DNA from: Charina bottae | Lineage: Eukaryota > Chordata > Lepidosauria > Squamata > Charinaidae | Assembly: GCA_023362775.1 (NCBI GenBank) | Contig: JALMGJ010000016.1 | Location: 689,001 to 753,000, forward strand | Length of the DNA: 64,000 bases | Reading direction: 5' to 3' | Shown: piece after piece, positions 33,360-43,585 of the stretch | Layout of the letters: every line of letters begins with the position of its first letter | Position numbering within the stretch: the first letter of the stretch is position 1 | Notes under the pieces: generated by a model | Told to the model about the DNA's origin: nothing | Seen by the model: the letters and a program-made list of their open reading frames with translations, nothing else | Database searches by the model: none | Translations under genes and position numbers: made by a program

Positions 33360-35431
33360 ATGAGCACAGTGAAGATGTTGCCAGCAGTCGGGGGAGGTTT
33401 TCCTCTGGAAAGACTGAATGACAATAATTATTCGTCATGGGCATATAAAATGGAAATGTACAGTATCTTTGGCGTGAAGGGCTTTGGAGAAGTGTACTTT
33501 GCCCTGACCCAGACCTGGACAATGAAGAAGTTGCTCTAAAGGACGATAGAGCATTGGCAAGCATAATTTTATGTCTGGAAGATAGCCAATTATGTTATGT
33601 TAGAGACTGTCAGTTAGCCAATAAGTGTTGGGAAGCTTTAAAGAATGTTTATCTGAGAAGCTCACCATTATGTAAGGTTTTAGTAACAAGGAAACTTTAT
33701 CACACCAGATTAGGTGTATCTGATAATATTAAGGATCACCTGCATTATATGACAGAGTTGTTTCAGGAGTTGGCTGAGAGATATATGCCATTTACAGAAG
33801 CTAATAAAGTGTATATAATTCTCAGTTCTCTAAATGAAACGTGGGATACTTTGGCAATGAGCTTCGGGTCATTATCTGAGGAAGATTTGACCATAAATTA
33901 CTTATCTGGCAGGCTTTTGGAAGAAGAGCAAAGAAGAAAGCAGTGTTCTAACGTAATTAGGTCTAAGCAAAACAGTGTTTTTGTTAAGGAATGTTCTGAT
34001 AACCAAAACAATGTATTATTTGTAAAGCGAAAATGTTTCTACTGTGGGTCCCAAAAGCATTTGTTGCGGGATTGTGATAGAAAACAGAAGCCTAAAGCCA
34101 AGCCAGGGAATTCCAAGCCGGGAGACGCTGCACAGCTGTCTTTAATTAGTTCAAGTGTTCAAGATTTAAAGGGACCATTTTTACTTGACAGCGGGGCGTG
34201 TCAGCATATAGGAAATAACAGACAGATGTTTCAGAGTTTTAGGCAGGCTGATAGAGATCATGTTACTCTAGATAATGGAAGCATTGAATCTGTGACTGGT
34301 AAGGGATTTGTATATGTACCAGGGTTAAATATTGAATTATCAATGTTGTGTGTACCTGAACTGGAGTACAATATAATTAGTGTGTCACAATTGGATAAAC
34401 AGGGTTATACTGTACAGTTTGGAAATAATGAATGTATTGTCATGAAAGATAACAATGTTTGTTGCAAAGGTATTTTGCAGAACTGTCTTTATGAAATAGT
34501 TCAAACCAGGACAAGCAGCAACCACCATGGTGTAGCCACAATTAATAAGCCAACACATGATTCATGTGAGCACCTATGGCACAGAAGGCTTGGGCATCCG
34601 AGTTTCAAAGTGATTGAAAAGATGTCAGAAGCAAGTTCTGGAATGGAATTGAAAAAGTGCCAAGTGTATTTGGATTGCACAGCTTGTAAGGTTGCAAAGT
34701 CAAAAGTATTTCCTGTGAGCAAATTCAGTGATAGGAAGTCACATAAATGTTTTGAATTAGTTCACACTGACTTAATTGGTCCATTACCAGCTACAATAGG
34801 GGGTGCTAAATATGTTTTAGTCATTGTAGATGATTACACCAGATTTGGGTTCTGTTACCTATTGAAAGCTAAAAGTCAAACATTTGAAAAGTTTAGAAAC
34901 TGGGTGCAGTTTGTGGAACGTAGGTATAGCACAAAGGTGTGTAGTTTACAAACTGACCGGGGTACAGAATTTCTTAGTGGGAGTTTTCAGCAATGGCTCT
35001 GTAGAAGGGGCATTGTGCATAGGAGAACTAACCCACATAGTTCAGCTGAGAATGGCGTGGCTGAACATAGGAATTTGGCATTGCAGACAGTGAAGGATTC
35101 ACTCATTGCTGACTCAGGGTTATCAAGTGGATACTGGGGAGAGGCAATATTAACTGCTAATTATTTAATTAACAGGTTATGGAGTGTATCTGTAAATCAA
35201 ACTCCATATTATATGTTATATGGCAAGAAGCCACCATTAGCTCATTTGAAGGTGTTTGGGTGCACTGCCTATGTTCACGTGCATAAGGAAGTACATAGGA
35301 AGGGACAGGCAAAAGCACAGAAGATGACGTTTGTGGGGTATGAGCCAGGGACCAAGGGATATAGGTTCACTGATGGCAGGAAAGTTGTTATTTCTATATC
35401 AGCAAGTTTTTGTGAGCACAGCAATTGGTAG
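33360..35431 (+). pseudogene. copia gag-protease-integrase
   Basis: The gag start is ATG at 33360 (MSTVKMLPAVGGG, then NYSSWAYKMEMY). A frameshift near 33495-33520 moves reading into the frame of 33554. In that frame: gag capsid-like region, a CCHC zinc knuckle CFYCGSQKHLLRDC (from 34034), aspartic protease LLDSGACQHI (DSG at 34187), and integrase with its HHCC zinc region (LWHRRLGH... CTACK). The DDE triad is HTDLIGPL (D at 34769), LQTDRGTEF (D at 34955) and NGVAEH (E at 35063, 35 residues after the second D). All catalytic residues are present. The frame ends at TAG 35429-35431, an in-frame stop inside pol. One shift and one stop are the only breaks seen. Confidence 0.95.
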
Positions 35432-36714
35432 AGATTACACGGGAGTAGTGAGGTTTATCTTCCTAGTCAGGGACGTTTTGAGTTTTCAGAGCGGAGAGAG
35501 GCCACTGATGTGATTAAGAAGGAAGAGGAATTAACTCCTAGTGTGCCAATGATGCATGAGGCTACAGTATTGCGCAGATCTGAGAGAGTTAACAAGGGCA
35601 TACCACCTCAGTGTTATACACCAGGTGATATAAAAGTGTGTTTCATTGATTATGAACCTCGTAATTACAAGGACGTATTGGAGTTGCCACAACACGAGCA
35701 GAGTAGATGGAAAGCTGCAATGGATGTGGAAATGAAAGCCATTAATTCTCATAAGGTTTTCAAACCTACTAGGCTGCCTGAGGGGCATAGAGCAGTAGGC
35801 TGTAGATGGGTGTATAAGAAGAAAACCTTAGTGAATGGTGATATTCAGTATAAGGCTAGGTTGGTAGCACAAGGATTTTCCCAGATAAAGAATCAGACTT
35901 ATGATGAAGTTTTTGCACCAACGCTAAGAGGGGAGACATTTAGGTTTGCCTTAGCAATGGCAGCAGCTGGGAATTGTGTAGTACAGCATTATGATATCAC
36001 AACAGCATATTTGCATGCTGATTTGAATGAAGAGATCTAAATGATTGAAGCCCAGGTTATGAATCAAAGATTGCAGGAAGGGTATACAAGTTGCAGAAAG
36101 CATTGTATGGACTCAAGCAGTCGGCACGTTGCTGCAATCTAACTTTAGATAAGGAATTACAAAGAATGGGATTCAAGTGTAGTATAGCTGACCCATGTCT
36201 GTATGTAAAGCAATGTGAAAATGATGAGCAGATTTTGCTTTTGATATTTGTAGACGATTTGTGTCTTATAGCGAAAGATCAAAGCAGGGTAATTGAATTT
36301 ACTGAAAATCTGAAACAACAATTTGATGTCAAAGATGTGGGAGAAATTAAGAATTACCTAGGCGTGGGTATTCAGAAGGTTGATGGGGGTTATGTTCTAG
36401 AGCAGTGGAAGAAAATTGAAGCACTGCTAAGAGAGAACAATATGGAACAGTGTAAAGAAGTTTCAACCTCGATGACAACAGATTTTGTTAATACAGAAAC
36501 TGGAGATGATGAACAAACTTCATGTGATCAAGAATATGTGATCAGTCAATAATTGGAAGTTTATTGTATTATATTGTATTGATTTGCAATATTGTCCATC
36601 TGAGTGTAATGTAGCAGATGTGATGACAAAGCCTCTAAGCTTAGAGAGACATAGGATGTGTATATCTCAAATGTGTATGTCTTCTATTCTGTACAATTGA
36701 ATGTAATATCTATT
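35432..36714 (+). pseudogene. copia reverse transcriptase and truncated RNase H
   Basis: Continues in the same frame after the 35429 stop. RT starts WKAAMDVEMKAINSHKVFKP, then KARLVAQGFSQ and VVQHYDITTAYLHADLNEEI. A TAA at 36038 and a one-base shift by about 36055 separate it from QKALYGLKQSARCCN and LLIFVDDLCLI (catalytic DD). After YVISQ (36552) the RNase H start (IIGSLLY, other frame) is followed almost at once by its end CNVADVMTKPLS (about 36604-36640). Most of the RNase H domain has therefore been deleted. The element cannot complete its own replication. Confidence 0.93.
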
Positions 36715-36718
36715 GTAA

Positions 36719-36728
36719 ATTGAAGGGG
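36719..36728 (+). promoter_or_regulatory. copia polypurine tract
   Basis: ATTGAAGGGG immediately before the 3' LTR; short and purine-rich, in the right place to prime plus-strand DNA. Confidence 0.7.
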
Positions 36729-37180
36729 TGTTAGGGTTTGATAAACCCAGGAATTTACTGTTAGATATAAATTATACAGAGAGGCTTGATTTCTAGGTGA
36801 GAGGTGAAATAATCTGCACAGTCACCCAATAAGCAGCCATTGTTGTAGGAATGATGTGTCAGTGTGTGACTCATACAACAGGTGCTTAGAGTTAGGTTGG
36901 GTGTGGTGAATAACGAGAGTGACCTATAATGTGATTGGTCAGGTTCACTATATATGCAGAGACATTCTCATTTCCCATTATTCCCATTTTACCTCGTGAA
37001 TGCTGTATCGTTGATGGTGTATCATTTTGTTACCTGTGGAAGTGATCTGTAAATACGTATGTATATAAAGTAAATAGGATATTTGATATAACTTCTGTTT
37101 GGAGTCTATTTACTGCATAGTACTTGGATCACTGGTGCCTAGGAGAGAGAAGCAGGCCGCTCCATCCGCGCGCCCCGACA
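36729..37180 (+). repeat. copia 3' LTR
   Basis: 452 bp, six differences from the 5' LTR (positions near its start, 22-33, 100, about 350-410 and in the last 15 bases). The short frame starting MESIYCIVLGS in both LTRs is not a separate gene. Confidence 0.95.
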
Positions 37181-37185
37181 CCTTG

Positions 37186-37950
37186 GTGGATCGTGCTAAT
37201 CGAAACTGTGAAACCAAATTTCTCAACAATGAACTTAACCATCTGAATTGGGTCCTACAGGCAAATGGCTATTCCAAGAATGAAATAAAAAGAGCCATCA
37301 AACCAAGAAAACAACATCCAACTGAAGAAAAACAGCCCCTCACAAACAAAGTATTCCTGCCCTACATGAAAGGAGTCACTGACCGCATGGGAAAACTGAT
37401 GGAAAAACACAACTTTCAAACAGTCTTCAGACCCACCAGAAAAATACAACAAATGCTAAAATCAGCAAAAGACAAAAGGGACCCCCGCACCGCTGCAGGA
37501 GTATACCGCATACCATGCAGCTGCGGACAAGTATACATTGGAACCACAAAACGAAGCATTCACACCAGGATAAAAGAACACGAAAGACAATGCAGACTAC
37601 AGCAACCGGAAAAATCTTCAGTAGCTGAACATGCTCTCAAGCAAATGGGACACAAAATCCTATTTGAAAACACAGAAATACTGGACAACACCAAAAGCCA
37701 CTACACCAGATTATACAGAAAAGCCATTGAAATTCACAAACACCAGCACAGTTACAATAAAAAAGAAGAAAGTCTAAAAATTAGGAAAACCTGGCTACCA
37801 GTCCTGAAAAACACAGCCTGCAAAAGGTCAACGAACTCACCTCAACCACCAGGACATGGGAATATTTCTCACAATGAACATGCTAATCACGCTCAGCAGC
37901 CACTCGTTAACATTTCAACACAACAAAAAAACCCACCTAATCTCCTATAA
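37186..37950 (+). pseudogene. PLE polyprotein C-terminus with GIY-YIG endonuclease
   Basis: Continues the PLE frame after copia (VDRANRNCETKFLN). The linker has KVFLPYMKGVTDRMGKLMEK and FRPTRKIQQML. The GIY-YIG nuclease follows: GVYRIPCSCGQVYIGTTKRS with TRIKEHERQC and AEHALKQMGH. It cuts target DNA during retrotransposition in canonical PLEs. No stop occurs from the copia junction to 37950. The stop lies within the right pseudo-LTR, so the ORF end and the terminal repeat overlap. Confidence 0.93.
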
Positions 37951-38118
37951 CTTAGCTCTATAAATAGAAATCAAACATTGCTACTCTACCTGGGCATGGA
38001 GAGATCGCTTCTGTCTGTGCTCCTGCCCTCTGAAGATACTGGCCACAGATGCTGGCGAAACGTTAGGAACCACAACTTCCAGAACACAGCCACACAGCCC
38101 GGAAGACCCACAACAGCC
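37868..38118 (+). repeat. PLE right pseudo-LTR
   Basis: Direct repeat of 30689-30941, ending ACAACAGCC at the TSD. Includes the CTCTATAAATAG element and a hammerhead-like core. Confidence 0.88.
38016..38072 (+). ncRNA. Hammerhead-like motif, right pseudo-LTR (weakened helix II)
   Basis: CTGAAGA (38030-38036), extra T, ACTGGC-CACAGAT-GCTGGC with only a weak helix (one mismatch, two G-T), then intact GAAA (38057-38060) CGTTAGG. AGG can pair with CCT just upstream, and CACA with TGTG, as the two parts of an interrupted helix I. Confidence 0.5.
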
Positions 38119-38132
38119 ATAGATAATAAGTT

Positions 38133-38702
38133 CTTTATTTTTAACCTTGAAGTTTGGTCCTGTAAATAAATGTAGTAAGCCTAATTCTGAGGAGCATTCA
38201 ATTCTTTGTTTAGTGATGTTATCTATCTCCCCAAAAATTTTACACCAAGGGGGTATAGCTTTATCACATGACCACCACAAATGAAAAAAAATTACCCTTC
38301 TTTTTTTGACAACTTCTTCAACATTTGGAAGAATAATTTTGATATATGTGCCAATCTAACGGGAGTCAAGTGTCAGCAATGTATAATCTTCCACTGCAGT
38401 TCTTGCATTAAAGCTGAAGTGAATCCACCCAGTTTCCATAATTTCTACCAATTTATCCACTGTATGGGATTACCAAGATCAGTATCCCAAGTTTCCTTTA
38501 AGTCATATGGTGGATCTCCTATTTCTAATTGCAATAATAACCTATACATTTTTGAGATTGTTCCTTTTGGTTGTTCTAAATAGTGAAGTATTAATTTCTC
38601 GAAATTAGTATAAAGCCATGTTCCTCAATCTCTAATATCTCTATTGCCCAAAAGAGATTTGAGTTGATACCAAAAAGCCATGGTAATTTATCACCTAGTC
38701 AT
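38133..38702 (-). pseudogene. L1 ORF2 C-terminal region
   Basis: Reverse strand, the continuation of 30190-30530 across the PLE. It reads FFHLWWSCDKAIPPWCKIFG and then EIDNITKQRIECSSELGLLH, the conserved WW-C segment near the end of L1 ORF2. Stops and frame changes show decay. Confidence 0.75.
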
Positions 38703-38752
38703 TGCTCTACCTGATGTCTGTAGCTTGAATCATGTCAACTGGATTTCTATTT

Positions 38753-38807
38753 TCTTAGTGGAAACGTTTCACTCCTTATCCAAGGAGCTTCTTCAGTCTG
38801 AGCAAAG
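38753..38807 (-). ncRNA. Hammerhead-like motif, left arm of palindrome
   Basis: Reverse strand: CTGAAGA, extra A, GCTCCTT-GGAT-AAGGAGT, GAAA, CGTT. The last helix II pair is G-T instead of G-C. Confidence 0.5.
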
Positions 38808-38851
38808 TTGGTAAGGGAATCCTAAATATTATTTAGGATTCCCTTACCAAC

Positions 38852-38905
38852 TTTGCTCAGACTGAAGAAGCTCCTTGGATAAGGAGCGAAACGTTTCCAC
38901 TAAGA
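38852..38905 (+). ncRNA. Hammerhead-like motif, right arm of palindrome
   Basis: CTGAAGA (38862-38868), extra A, perfect 7-bp helix II, GAAA (38888-38891), CGTT. Identical in the core to 6196 and 19688. Confidence 0.6.
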
Positions 38906-38992
38906 AAATAGAAATCCAGTTGACATGATTCAAGCTACAGACAATTCCACCTGGATGACTGAGAACCTTCATAGACATATGCTCTACCTGAT

Positions 38993-39673
38993 CTTTATTG
39001 AGAGGTTCTCTACTATAAAAATCTTTCAGTCTATTAACACTGTATTCTCTCAAATTATTCATTTTAGCCAAACCATAATGATTATCCTGATCTATACAGT
39101 ATATGTTATTAAAGGAGTTAAAGGACAAGTATCCTTTATCAAGGATACTTTATGTATTTACTCTTCCAAATTTGAAGCATTGTTTTAGTGAAAACGTTTT
39201 CAATCTGTTTTATTTGAGAAAAATATTTTGGGAGAAAAAACCATTGATTTATAACATTATTTGGCTCTAATATAGTTTCAGTTTGGATCCATTGTTTAGA
39301 AGAGTCTTCCATAATAACTGGAATAATACAGTATGCCCTAACTGTGTTGCTTGATAATATATTATAAAATTGGGCATGGCTCAGCAGCCTCCCTGTTTCT
39401 GAGGTCTATATAAAATCCCTTTTTTATTCTCAATTTCTTTCCATGAAAGCAGAAGTTTTCTATTTTTTTCTATTTTTTTTTGCCAATGTCTTAAAGCCTG
39501 TTATGGAATTTCTACTGGGAGGCATTGAAATAGAAAGGTGAGCCGTGCAAGGATTTTCATTTTTATCATTGTAATTCACCCTAAAATGTTAAAATGTTTT
39601 GAAGCTCAGTCTTTCATTTCCCTATTTAATTTCTTCCATGTTGGTATACAATTATTAGTAAAAAAATTATTAA
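38993..39673 (-). pseudogene. L1 ORF2, part before the C-terminus
   Basis: Reverse strand, decayed L1 ORF2: traces such as IIPVIMEDSSKQWIQTETI, LLLSWKEIENKKGIL and TMIKMKILARLTFLFQCLP, matching the region between RT and C-terminus in vertebrate L1s. Several stops. Confidence 0.65.
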
Positions 39674-39686
39674 TATTCTTAGTAAT

Positions 39687-40105
39687 TTGTTGTTGTTTAT
39701 TCATTCAGTCAGTCAGGAGGTTGAGTCCGTCACCTCCAGAATATCATCCATCCATCTTGCCCTTGGTCGGCCCCTCTTCCTTTGGCCTTCCACTTTCCCT
39801 AGCATCAGCATCTTCTCCAGGGTATCCTGTCTTCTCATTATGTGGCCAAAGTACTTCAGTTTTGCCTTTAATATCATTCCCTCAAGTGAGCAGTCTGGTT
39901 TTATTTCCTGAAGTATGGACTGGTTTGATCTTCTTGCAGTCCAAGGCACTCTCAGAATTTTCCTCCAACACCACAGTTCAAAAGCATCTATCTTCCTTCG
40001 CTCAGCCTTCCTTATGGTCCAGCTCTCGCAGCCATAGGTTACTATGGGGAATACCATTGCTTTAACTATGCAGACCTTTGTTGTCAGTGTGATGTCTCTG
40101 TGATG
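39687..40105 (-). pseudogene. RTE-BovB LINE 3' end inside L1 (13-bp TSD)
   Basis: Bounded by TATTCTTAGTAAT (39674-39686 and 40106-40118). Reverse frame: YGCESWTIRKAERRKIDAFE, FGHIMRRQDTLEKMLMLGKV and ARWMDDILEVTDS. Belongs to the subfamily of 58649-59848 (DTLEK, GRPRARWMD) rather than that of 23536. 419 bp, 5' truncated, tail GTTGTTGTTTATTCATTCAG. Confidence 0.93.
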
Positions 40106-40118
40106 TATTCTTAGTAAT

Positions 40119-40549
40119 AGTGATGCCCAAATATTTTAAAGGTTTATATACTCTTGGAATCCCTAAAACTGTAGAAATTTCCTTTTGAATTTGAAGGATC
40201 CTCTTCATGGTCTAAGGGTGTGTGTGTGACCTACTGAGATTCGTTCTCCCCCTCCCCAGCCAGTAAACTCCCAAAGTTAATTTCTATAGTTCCTTTGCCA
40301 TAGTTTTACCTACATTATTATATTTAATTGTTTTCCTTATTTATTTAACTCCCTCCTTTTCCCCCTTCCTCTAAATCTAAAGGTTCAAAAAGAGTAATAC
40401 AGTTAATATAAATTCTCTGTAACTCCACAGCAGTGTTCTTATCTAATCTTCAGCTTGTGATTGAGCCTGCTTTCTACAGTTCCAAGGACAAGTCATAGAT
40501 TGCTTCCTTCATCCCTTGTTAGAAAGCTCTGCCAACAAGCTCTGCATCT
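40119..40549 (-). other. L1 remnant at the internal deletion
   Basis: The left part (40119-40200) reads as L1 ORF2 just before the YLGITITKN segment. To the right, the sequence passes into an AT-rich stretch next to ORF1. The missing endonuclease and RT should lie here, so the deletion junction is within roughly 40200-40550. Confidence 0.5.
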
Positions 40550-41215
40550 CAGTCAAAGTTGAAAATCAACTTTTCTTCCTTGTAAGATAAAAACAATTAA
40601 GATGAAAGGAGATCCCCACCTGTAATGAATCTCAGCCTGCATAAGTTTTTCAGTCAGTGGTTTAAATTCCTTTCTTTGCTTCAATGAAACTATGCCGATG
40701 TCTTGGAAGAAGGATATCTCACCATCCCATTTAATCTCCTCCAGTTCACATGATTTTCTTTTAAGTTTATTTTTTATATTTGAATTTACAAATCTGACCA
40801 AAATGCCTCAAGGTTTCTGTGTGTTCCTAGGAGGGGAAACCCGGTGAGCATGTTCAATATCTTTATCCATTAGGTTCAGATCAGAGCTCAGGTCATTAAT
40901 TTTAGAAATGAGATAAGTAGTCAAATTGGTTGTTCCAGTTTTCTGACACTCCTTTGATCCTTAAATTATTTCTCCTGATCCTGCAAATCTGCCAACTCAG
41001 TCTTTATTTCAGAAATACTCTTTTGAGCCTTGCTTATCTCTAGAGTATTACTTGTAGCCATATCATAAGCTTTGCTTGCTACCTGAGCTATATCTGCTAT
41101 TTGCCATGACATTTCCGTAATTTGTTTACTCATTTGCTCAGACATATCTGCCAAGTCTTTAGTTACTCCCACAGCATGTTTATCCCATTCTATCTTCAAT
41201 TCTTTTTAAAGTTGT
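40550..41215 (-). pseudogene. L1 ORF1 (coiled-coil nucleic-acid-binding protein) remnant
   Basis: Reverse strand. The first frame (41199-40966) is a heptad-like coiled coil: ADMSEQMSKQITEMSWQIAD and then ISKAQKSISEIKTELADLQ. After a frameshift come the RNA-binding trace RNNLRIKGVSE, and later (40801-40553) KEFKPLTEKLMQAEIHYRWG, the typical end of vertebrate L1 ORF1. Broken by stops. The order coiled coil, RRM trace, C-terminal domain is that of L1 ORF1. Confidence 0.8.
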
Positions 41216-41558
41216 TTTATTAGTTATCCAATTACATCCATATAAGATGTCTGTCCATGCCTGTGGGCAGTGCTTTCTTCCTCCATTGCTTCTTCATTGC
41301 TGGGAAGGGGTACCTCCTCAATGTCTTTCAGGTATTCCAAACAAGCTTTGATCCCCTTTCCTTTGCACAGAGTCTCCTTCCTTAACATCTGGCTTAAATT
41401 ATTTTACTGTTTGATAAAATATTTAGTAAGGTAAACTGGCTATATTAGAGAAAATAGCTGGGTCGGGGAAGAGCAGAGAGCTCAGCATGCCATCCTCATC
41501 AGTGGTTAGCCACACGCGTGTGCACGCGCACACACACACACACAATGATTGTTTGGAG

Positions 41559-43317
41559 ATTGTGAATGGAATGAAAGCTGGGAGATCACCTGTGCTAGAA
41601 AAAAAAAGTAATCAAATTGGGTAGGTAAGGCAGCTCAGAAACATAATCATATACAGTACTGCAGCTGCTAAGAATGTGAAAAGGAAAAACATGAGGTAGA
41701 ATGCATGGTAAATTTAGGAATTTCTCCCCCAATTAAATTTTGTTTCTCTCAGGACACTGTGATGGGTGTTAAGAGTTAGTTCTTGTTGGTGTGTTTTCTT
41801 GCACACACAGAATATCAGAAAGCGTTTTGCTTTAGAGACCAATAAATGACACCAGTCATTGTAGTAAATCAGTTGCAGTTGTATTAGTTACTCATTCAAA
41901 CAGATACTATTTACAGTTGTCTTCCAGGTCCCTGTAAGTGTTACAATTCTTTCATCACTCACCAGAAAAGATAAGTAGCAGAAGCAAACAGGAGTAGAAG
42001 CAAGCAGGTGTAGAAAACAGAAGCAGTAAGCAGGGCAGGGCAGGCAGGCAGGAGGAAACAGAACATGATTTTGCCATCCCAAATAACCTATATGTAGTTG
42101 TCTCATTTGAAATTCAGGTATTCACTAGAATTCTTGCATTGTAATCTTAATTTTTCTTCTAATAAATATTATTAATCCAAGTTCTTAGGTTTCTGTTCCT
42201 TTGATTGCTATTTCCAGTCTCGGTGGCAACTCCATAATTGTCAGTTAAGGGCAAACAAGGGTGTCTCTAATTGGGATGACTGATGTTTAATGACAAGACT
42301 CTGTGTGATCTGAGGACACGTCTGTCAATCACTGGATCTCTTTCTTCCCCACCATAGTTAGCTATTTATATAATTATTTAGCATAGCTGTCACAGCTGCA
42401 GCATGTGCAGTGCACTAAACCTCTGGAATGAAAAGTACAGAGGCTTGTGAGCAAGTTAGAGCTATCCACTGCAACTTGTATACACCAAAATTAGCTTCAT
42501 CTGCCACAGAATGCAGGCTTCATCCTGATCTAGAATAATTTATACACACACAGAGGAAAATATTTTTTGGAACTATATAGTTGCTTTCTTAAATATATTT
42601 GGTTTTATATTAATGGTTTCATATGAGTATTTGCATATATTTCTTTTCAGTATGCAGTCCCTTCCTCCCCACCCTCCTCCACCATACATTGCTTGTAGCC
42701 ACACTGTAGGACAAATCATCAATGCACTATTTAATTTGGTGCACAAAGTGTAGGTAAGAGAATGTGTGATGTTCTCCAATTAGCAAAGCTTTGCTTTAGC
42801 CTGTGATCCATTCTCTGCTTTTATAACTGTAACAAAGATGTGATACTTAGCACCTTGTGACAGCAATGCTATATATTCTTAATGAGGAACAAATCTCACT
42901 GAACTAAATAGGATTTCCATTCGAGGAGATACGCATAGTATTACACTTTTAAACTTTAAAACATTGCTGCAAATAATAATCATTCTGTTTCCAAAGGTTA
43001 AGACTAAATATGGGGATCCTAATGTAGAGGCTTACATAGCACCTATTTTCACAGTGTCCATCAATCAATACTGCCTTTGTTGAAAAATGAAATCGGTCAC
43101 ATCACCAACTTCTAAACAAGCATCAATATAATGATATAATGTATCAATAAATGCTCAGTAAAGGGGAAAAAGGCCTCGATTCTAGATATATTTATTAACT
43201 ATGAAATACAATGGGAGTTGCTTCTGAGTAATTTTGGATTCTAAGTATTAGATTTCTGGTTAATGCCTATTTTTGTTTTTGATTAAAAACAATAGCAAAA
43301 AAAAAAAGGATCAACTA
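41559..43317. other. Unannotated sequence
   Basis: No gene. Short purine blocks (GGCAGG repeats near 42037-42052). Confidence 0.4.
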
Positions 43318-43585
43318 TGTTATCCTTTTGGGTTGGCTGAGGGAGTTCGGGGTGGGTGGTGCAGTTTTGTGCTGGTTCACTCCTTCCTCCAGGGCCGGTC
43401 CCAATCAGTGTTGATAGGGAGCGAGAGATCCAGTCCATGGCCCCTCCTGTGTGGGGTGCCGCAGGGTTCGGTGCTCTCTCCACTCCTTTTTAACATCTAC
43501 ATGAAACCACTGGGTGAGATCATCTGTCGCCACGGGATGAAGTATCATCAATATGCTGATGATACTCAATTATATATGAGAGATG
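43318..43585 (+). pseudogene. L2/CR1-group reverse transcriptase fragment
   Basis: Forward frame with [20 protein letters not shown] (RT palm), [13 protein letters not shown] and the catalytic YADDTQLYM. Only the RT core is present, then the sequence runs into a SINE. The rest of the LINE is absent. Confidence 0.85.

Larger units (their letters stand above)
32638..37180 (+). mobile_element. Ty1/copia LTR retrotransposon, complete but defective (5-bp TSD)
   Basis: 4,543 bp flanked by CCTTG (32633-32637 and 37181-37185). LTRs are 452 bp each and begin TGTT and end GACA. Order is gag, protease, integrase, RT, RNase H remnant, and integrase before RT is the Ty1/copia order. It sits inside the PLE frame between the RT and GIY-YIG regions. 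The LTRs differ at 6 positions by eye (about 1.3%), so it is the youngest datable insertion of the nest. Ty1/copia elements are rare in amniotes. Confidence 0.96.
30545..38118 (+). mobile_element. Nearly complete Penelope-like element (14-bp TSD), split by copia
   Basis: Bounded by ATAGATAATAAGTT at 30531-30544 and 38119-38132. Order: a partial inverted terminus (30545-30688), a left pseudo-LTR (30689-30941), an N-terminal region and RT (to 32637), the copia insertion (32638-37180 plus 5-bp TSD), the GIY-YIG region (37186-37950), and a right pseudo-LTR (37868-38118). The inverted partial copy at one end plus direct terminal repeats is the classic Penelope arrangement. Without copia it is about 3.0 kb, a full PLE length. 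Two stops and a one-base deletion break its ORF. It was inserted into L1 ORF2. Confidence 0.92.
38716..38979. mobile_element. Palindromic Neptune-like PLE terminus (13-bp TSD)
   Basis: 264-bp insertion flanked by TGCTCTACCTGAT (38703-38715 and 38980-38992). Positions 38716-38827 and 38831-38942 are a 112-bp inverted repeat with one mismatch and a 3-base centre. Each arm carries the hammerhead-like motif. The right edge ends GAACCTTCATAGACA, the reverse of the start of the copy at 19612. Confidence 0.92.
29509..41544 (-). mobile_element. Internally deleted L1 hosting a nest of later insertions (14-bp TSD)
   Basis: ATGATTGTTTGGAG occurs at 29495-29508, followed by a poly-T run, and again at 41545-41558, bounding one reverse L1. 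After removing later insertions (SINE 29664, PLE 30545 with copia, PLE terminus 38716, BovB 39687) about 3.2 kb of L1 remains. It has the 5' end and ORF1 at the right (41215-40550), and only the C-terminal part of ORF2 at the left. The endonuclease and most of the RT are missing, so the deletion probably predates or accompanied insertion. A CA run (41528-41544) sits at its 5' edge. An L2-like tail (29530-29600) lies inside the 3' UTR. Confidence 0.8.
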
